This document shows, piece by piece, positions 60,001 through 64,000 of a stretch of DNA of 64,000 nucleotides (positions within the stretch are counted from its first letter, which is position 1; every line of letters begins with the position of its first letter). Location: positions 1 through 64,000 of the forward strand of contig JBJOND010000001.1 of assembly GCA_046052065.1 (NCBI GenBank). The letters run 5' to 3'. This stretch comes from CAINEC01 sp046052065 (GTDB lineage: Bacteria > Bacteroidota > Bacteroidia > AKYH767-A > OLB10). A program made the translations under genes and the position numbers. The notes under the pieces are model-generated. The model did no database searches, was not told the origin of the DNA, and saw only the letters and a list, made by a program, of their open reading frames with translations.

Positions 60001-63000
60001 AGAACCCCATGGTGTTATCTTCAATGGTACTTCGTACTCATAATAATTCTCAGTAAAGTCGTTACCAAAACGAATAAAAACGGTGATGTCATCATTCTTT
60101 AAATCATCTGCAGCACCAAAAGATTCTGCATGAATGAACATTTTTACTTTTTTATACGCACGTAAATCAAGTCCGAGATTTTTAAATGCTGCACGGGCAT
60201 CACCATCTTCTAAATCACATACTCTTAACGATAATGATTGTTCGTTCAATCGTTGTAAAGTAGTAGAACCAATATTTATTTCTTGTTGAATATCTGGAGG
60301 TAATACATAAGGCACTGGCGTTCTGTTTCCATTCTCTTCGATACTTACTGAAGAAACATCGAATGTGCCTAAGTTAGGATCACCTGGAATTACTTCTCCG
60401 GGAGTATACATATTGTATGCATACTTTCTCCATTCGCCACGCAAGAATTCCAATTTAGCAAAACGTAATGTCATTGGCTCACTAAAGCCTGTCATGAATG
60501 AACGGATAAAAGTAATTGTATTGAATCCATCAATATCACCATACTTAGTAATATTAGGATTAGCACCCTGAACATCACGAATAGGAATTTTAAATTGATA
60601 CCAAGTAATATCTGTGTTTGTTGAATTAGGTAATGAAACGTTACGTGTAATTTTATCGACAATAAAGTTTCTTCCTACTTCCATATCACCAGGTCGTAAT
60701 GAAACACGATATTCATAAAACTGTTCTGAACCTTCCTGGTTAAAATCTTTATTTACATCTTCTACATCTGGAATTGTTGTTGCAGAAGTTGTATACGATT
60801 CGTTAATTTGATTATCAGTAGGTGAATTTCCGTCGGGATGACTATACTCTTTGTAACGATCTAAGATGCTCTTTTGCAAATTGTCATAATCGGTGCCTCT
60901 ATAGTAATGATAGTTATCTGAAGAAGGATCGGATAGCGCTTGCTGATATGCTGTTGGAGAAACATTAATACTTAAGGTATTTAAATAGTCCTGAAAAATA
61001 ATCGACTCTTGTCCGTTTCTCACACCATCTAAACCAACATCTTGATATTGTCGTGCATCGGGATTATTATCGAATGCATAAATAATCGGTGGTTGTGTTT
61101 TTGGAGTAAAACCCCATACTGTTTTGTTTGAAGTTGATGTATCACCAGTTGATGATAATCCATTTTCATATTCTAATTTACCATCCTTCAAAATATCTTC
61201 ACTGATATTTCCAAGATTAAAATATAAATCACCACCCGTTGTATTTTGACTATTGCTATTAAACGGATCCATCATCCAAAACTGAATGAACTCAATATTG
61301 GCTGCTTCGAAATCTGTCGACTCAATACGACGCATAATACCACCCCAGCGAGTTTCAGGATCTAACAATTTACCATCTGCATCAACACCTGATGAAAAGG
61401 CTGTTGGTAAAACATCATAGTTATAAGGACCTCTTTCTTCTGGGAAAAATGACATATTCATCACAGGAAGAATTACCGTTTGACCTTGAGGTGCTTGTTT
61501 ATTCGGGAAAATTTCTTTTTCAGGAATCTGACGAACTAGGTGATTAGAAATATCGTTGTTAGTAATATGGGCAGGCGTTACACCACTTTGATTTCTGTAA
61601 AATAAAGGATCAATAATATACCAGGAGAATCTACTTCTATTAAAACCATAGGCTGTAGTAACTGAATCTAATCTAGCTTCAGCAAAACGGCTTTGTGGTG
61701 TTGAGGCTAACGACCATGCACCTACGTTAGTTTTTAAATCAATGGTAGTTTGACTTCCTTCAAAATCATCAATATAAGCTGTACCATTTTTTCCGATAGC
61801 TCGATTATTTCCTGGGATCAAATCTGCAAACTCTCCACTTACAGTAATTTGTGATGGCGATTTAGTTGAGATTCCAGGTAATTTATCAATCACCTTTGTT
61901 AGCCATCGCGATTCACGCTTCCATGTTCCGTCAACACCCCAAATGGTATTAGCAATTGGCTCATCACCAAAGTTTACTTTCTGCGTGATCGGTCTTTCAT
62001 TTAAACGCATGATAGTACCACCCAACACTAAATCTTTATTGACTACATAATCGAAACGGGAACCAAAAAGAGTTTTTGACTGAATGCTGAATAAGGAATT
62101 ACTTTCTAAATTAATATTAATTGCCTGACCAGAGTTTAAAATACTTTGATTAATAATCTTAACTCGACCTAAATTGTAATCGACCGTGTAGTCAACATTT
62201 TCTACCAAAGGAATTCCGCCGGCAGTAACCTTTACTGAACCTTCAGGAATATTTAATTGATTCAATGGAATATCTGAACCGAACTTACTGGAGTAACTTC
62301 CTTTCAAACTAAACTTATTCTTTTCAGGAAATTGTAAGGCAACTGTTTTTGTAGAGTCATATAACACATCGTACGCATATACATCAGCGTTAGTCTGACT
62401 AACAAACTGACTTCTCAAGTATCCCCCAAAAGGTTCACGAACCGGGAATATAATTCGTCCGCTATTGCTATAGATAGTTACTCCTTCAATAAAATCATAT
62501 TCTCCATCTGGACGAGGGTCGTTATTGACATTTAATTTATCAAGGTTGAATAAACGATTTAATGCTTTTGCATAAACATTAGGTTCGGATGGAGCGACAG
62601 GAATATAATTTAAACGATTTCCGATTGTATCTACATAAAACAAAACATTTAACTTGAAATCTTTCTTATCAATTTGAAATCCTCCTAAAGCATAAACGTT
62701 CTTCATCATTAAGTCCCACAGAGGAAGCTTCGTATTTGTAATACGACCTTTTAATAACTTCAACATTAAAACCTTTGGAGGTTCTATACCTGCAGTTGTT
62801 AATTCACCAACACGAAAGACCTGACCACCAACAGCATATTCATATGCTACTGCTAAAACTTCATTTGTATTTAGCGCCTGATTAAGTGAAATGTAACCTA
62901 ATCGCGGATTAAAAGTATATTCATTGGTATTTAACTTTCTTGCATTTTGTACAACCTCATAATCGCGTGATGCAGATAAATACGGGATAGAAGCCATCGT

Positions 63001-64000
63001 ATTTTGCACCGAGTTAATATCACGTATAGAAGGATAATTATTTAGTACGTCTTGATAAAGCGTGTTCGAAAGTGTATCTGATGGATAAAAATTCCCTGAA
63101 CCTGGAATAGCTGGGTTGTATGGAGCGCTCTCTGCCAAATCAGTAAAGCCTACAACTGTTCTTGTATTATCAGTAGAGTTGTTCTTATTGGTTACCCATA
63201 CTTCTAAGCGTGTAATGTTAACAGTAGAATTAATAAAAGGAAGATCCTTTAAGGCATTATCATAATTATCTTTAAAATAGTTTGCTAAGTAATAATGCTT
63301 ATTAGCTTCATACTGATCTGCCGAGATATCGAAGTTGGTAGTTGTTGCACCTCCTTTCACTTCGATATTAGAAGCCTTTCCTTTTTGTTGTGTTAGGATA
63401 GACGTTACCGTTAGCTTACCAAATTTCAATTGTGTTTTTAATCCGAATAAACTCTGACTACCTTGAATCAACTGCGTGTTCAAAGGAAGACTAACATTAC
63501 CAGCTTCTAACTTCTGAATAATTTCATCTTCGTAGCCTGTATATTCTAATTTAATTTGATTTTCAAAATCGAAACTTGCTTCGGTGTTATAATTGGTAGT
63601 AATCTTTAACTTCTCTCCGATATTACCAATCACGTTCATTTGAATTCGTTCTTTGAAATCAAATGTAGTATTACGTCTTTGTCGCTCTGGTAAAGTAGGG
63701 TTATCATAACGACTAATATTCAAACCGAAGCTTAAAGCAGCAGAACCCTGCGGACGAATATCGATTGTATTACCTCCGAATATTCTATTAAATGCTTCGC
63801 CCCCAACATAGAGTTTTGGAGCAAATCCTTTTCGTTGCGATAAACTTTCTTCGTTTGATTTCTTCTTCCAATAATCCTGAGTGCTCTTCTTGAATTGAGA
63901 TTCTTTAAACTCCTCAAAAGTCATGTAACTTGGACTTCTGAAATTTATATCTCCCATCTTTTCGAATATATCGTATTCACGATTATCAGGATTGTATTCG
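57022..64000 (-). CDS. sprA: Cell-surface translocon protein SprA (N-terminus beyond the right edge)
   Basis: At least 2326 residues visible; the frame is open through base 64000, so the Met at 63957 is internal and the signal peptide lies outside. SprA is the huge outer-membrane beta-barrel translocon of type IX secretion and gliding. Visible: FRSPSYMTFEEFKESQFKKSTQDYWKKK, KLYVGGEAFNRIFGGNTIDIRPQGSAALSFGLNIS, repeated PxGTxYIDDFEGSQTTIDL, LGLDLRAYKKVKMFIHAE and VNELRLTDFDRKGGWAATGR segments and a C-terminal beta strand NTGIEIRFSLSQ. Together with porZ and the sorting-domain proteins it shows a working T9SS. gcvH follows in the same direction. Confidence 0.96.
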   Translation of the reverse strand, partial: EYNPDNREYDIFEKMGDINFRSPSYMTFEEFKESQFKKSTQDYWKKKSNEESLSQRKGFAPKLYVGGEAFNRIFGGNTIDIRPQGSAALSFGLNISRYDNPTLPERQRRNTTFDFKERIQMNVIGNIGEKLKITTNYNTEASFDFENQIKLEYTGYEDEIIQKLEAGNVSLPLNTQLIQGSQSLFGLKTQLKFGKLTVTSILTQQKGKASNIEVKGGATTTNFDISADQYEANKHYYLANYFKDNYDNALKDLPFINSTVNITRLEVWVTNKNNSTDNTRTVVGFTDLAESAPYNPAIPGSGNFYPSDTLSNTLYQDVLNNYPSIRDINSVQNTMASIPYLSASRDYEVVQNARKLNTNEYTFNPRLGYISLNQALNTNEVLAVAYEYAVGGQVFRVGELTTAGIEPPKVLMLKLLKGRITNTKLPLWDLMMKNVYALGGFQIDKKDFKLNVLFYVDTIGNRLNYIPVAPSEPNVYAKALNRLFNLDKLNVNNDPRPDGEYDFIEGVTIYSNSGRIIFPVREPFGGYLRSQFVSQTNADVYAYDVLYDSTKTVALQFPEKNKFSLKGSYSSKFGSDIPLNQLNIPEGSVKVTAGGIPLVENVDYTVDYNLGRVKIINQSILNSGQAININLESNSLFSIQSKTLFGSRFDYVVNKDLVLGGTIMRLNERPITQKVNFGDEPIANTIWGVDGTWKRESRWLTKVIDKLPGISTKSPSQITVSGEFADLIPGNNRAIGKNGTAYIDDFEGSQTTIDLKTNVGAWSLASTPQSRFAEARLDSVTTAYGFNRSRFSWYIIDPLFYRNQSGVTPAHITNNDISNHLVRQIPEKEIFPNKQAPQGQTVILPVMNMSFFPEERGPYNYDVLPTAFSSGVDADGKLLDPETRWGGIMRRIESTDFEAANIEFIQFWMMDPFNSNSQNTTGGDLYFNLGNISEDILKDGKLEYENGLSSTGDTSTSNKTVWGFTPKTQPPIIYAFDNNPDARQYQDVGLDGVRNGQESIIFQDYLNTLSINVSPTAYQQALSDPSSDNYHYYRGTDYDNLQKSILDRYKEYSHPDGNSPTDNQINESYTTSATTIPDVEDVNKDFNQEGSEQFYEYRVSLRPGDMEVGRNFIVDKITRNVSLPNSTNTDITWYQFKIPIRDVQGANPNITKYGDIDGFNTITFIRSFMTGFSEPMTLRFAKLEFLRGEWRKYAYNMYTPGEVIPGDPNLGTFDVSSVSIEENGNRTPVPYVLPPDIQQEINIGSTTLQRLNEQSLSLRVCDLEDGDARAAFKNLGLDLRAYKKVKMFIHAESFGAADDLKNDDITVFIRFGNDFTENYYEYEVPLKITPWGSTDQYAIWPLANNVDLDLEKFVNLKLARNTAIDNSSGAINITSLYSESDVGGRNTLSVKGNPSLSSVRTIMVGVRNPKRDPTDPNGDDGTSKCAEVWVNELRLTDFDRKGGWAATGRVTAKLADIGNVALTGTHKSVGFGTIEQKVSERRRSAETSFNATSTLYLGKFLPEKANLDIPMYVNYGTVINNPQFDPLDQDVPYADAVANNQTAAEKKEFKKRSQDYTRTKGINFTNVKKNRSGTAKAKLYDIENFNFTYGYDEVLHRDINIEYDIIKTHRGAIGYNFNTTPKYISPFSKVAFLNSKYLKLVKDLNINLVPTAMNFRMDAQRIYGEKLFRNNTGYSDIVRDTFFNKNFDMRRIYDFKYDITKSIKLDFNANNYGIIDEPEGRIDTQEDKDSIKSNIFGKNFFLGRNKQYTQAGNVSYQVPLNKFPLTDWVSVNVKYGFNYSWQSGQFVQDSSGSFGVDPRTGNTIQNSNTKQVNGNFVLTTLYNKVPFLKKINSPKPPKKAGIKNEPPKNPKDSIPGMKAPKVKQPKAIPDGVRFIGKMIMGVRSVGFTYSETNGTVLPGYTNYSQLLGQDLDRNSPGFAFGFGSQQDIRPQAVNGKWITTDTSLNNSFARNYNQNFTGRSSIEPFDGFKIELNATRQFTRNNSEFFRWNGSRFDSQSITETGNFSISTISINTAFVKDDPTTYSNAVFEEFSKNRKIISERLAILNINSVGFAAPDTFGIIYNDGYSGTQQDVLTLAFISAYTGKSPNDVKLTPFSKIPLPNWRVTYDGLSKLPLFKKVFNNVSLTHSYRSTFNVNSFNRNLNYIDGKYPTVKDVSGNFIPAREFGQVSLVEQFAPLIGVDVTWKNNIQTRAEFKRDRNVSLTYAGVQVTEVKGNEITIGFGYRLTKFKLPFNIAKNANGSGLNLTADFSARRNSTIIRRLLEGVNTPTAGLNVYSIKAAADYAVSDKLNMRFFYEQTINTPVISTSYPTSNINTGIEIRFSLSQ

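Overview
The window is a stretch of a low-GC Bacteroidota chromosome, most like an environmental member of the Chitinophagales/Sphingobacteriales side of the phylum. Reasons: type IX secretion parts (porZ and a very long sprA), two proteins with T9SS C-terminal sorting domains, a TonB-dependent receptor with a carboxypeptidase-like plug extension, an energy-transducer TonB, DUF6427/DUF4403/DUF3109-type proteins, many lipoproteins, almost no Shine-Dalgarno sites, and repeated TAnnTTTG promoter boxes just upstream of start codons. No rRNA, CRISPR array, prophage or insertion-sequence transposase is visible.

Layout. 1-2.7 kb: edge of a secreted protein, acetyl-CoA synthetase, and a DUF4440 protein. 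2.9-9.65 kb: an AT-rich accessory block of small lipoproteins, two paralogous single-pass membrane proteins (one ending in an FKBP isomerase, one in a Cys cluster), a FISUMP lipoprotein, a 196-aa protein of unclear family and an XRE regulator. The block lies between two direct copies of the 3' end plus terminator of a housekeeping TPR gene. 9.7-18.8 kb: TPR protein with tryptophan 2,3-dioxygenase, zinc metalloprotease, an ABC-2 exporter pair, a TonB-dependent receptor, dprA and kbl. 18.9-19.3 kb: tRNA(CAT) followed by two decayed copies of its 3' end carrying palindromes. 19.3-26.3 kb: a compact five-gene operon (methylmalonyl-CoA epimerase, rhomboid protease, T9SS cargo, two amidohydrolase-family proteins). 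26-45 kb: queuosine-precursor transporter, RidA-type deaminase, Ig-like lipoprotein, free Met-R-sulfoxide reductase, ComF, HflX, TonB, M1 peptidase, porZ, aspS, pth, rplY and prs. 45.7-48 kb: tRNA-Leu, a beta-lactamase-fold protein, then tRNA-Arg with 168-bp tandem repeats of its 3' end. 48-54 kb: DUF3109 protein, thioesterase, glycosyltransferase family 9, tatD, ansA and a DUF4403 lipoprotein. 54-64 kb: tRNA-Ser with another partial 3'-end copy, a PAP2 phosphatase, a response regulator lacking its phosphoacceptor Asp, gcvH, and sprA running off the right edge.

How parts fit together. Central metabolism dominates: acetate activation, amino-acid catabolism (tryptophan dioxygenase, a likely 2-aminomuconate deaminase, kbl, gcvH, asparaginase, epimerase of the propionate route) and translation (aspS, pth, rplY, four tRNAs). 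Envelope functions (SprA, PorZ, sorting-domain proteins, TonB, receptor) make up the second theme.

The most unusual signal is structural. Three of the four tRNA genes (CAT, Arg-CCG, Ser-GGA) are followed by tandem partial copies of their own 3' ends. Each copy sits next to an inverted-repeat module, and some carry small palindromes in place of the T-loop, D-loop or acceptor stem. The accessory island shows a comparable arrangement with a protein gene's 3' end plus terminator. No known mobile element is visible to explain these.
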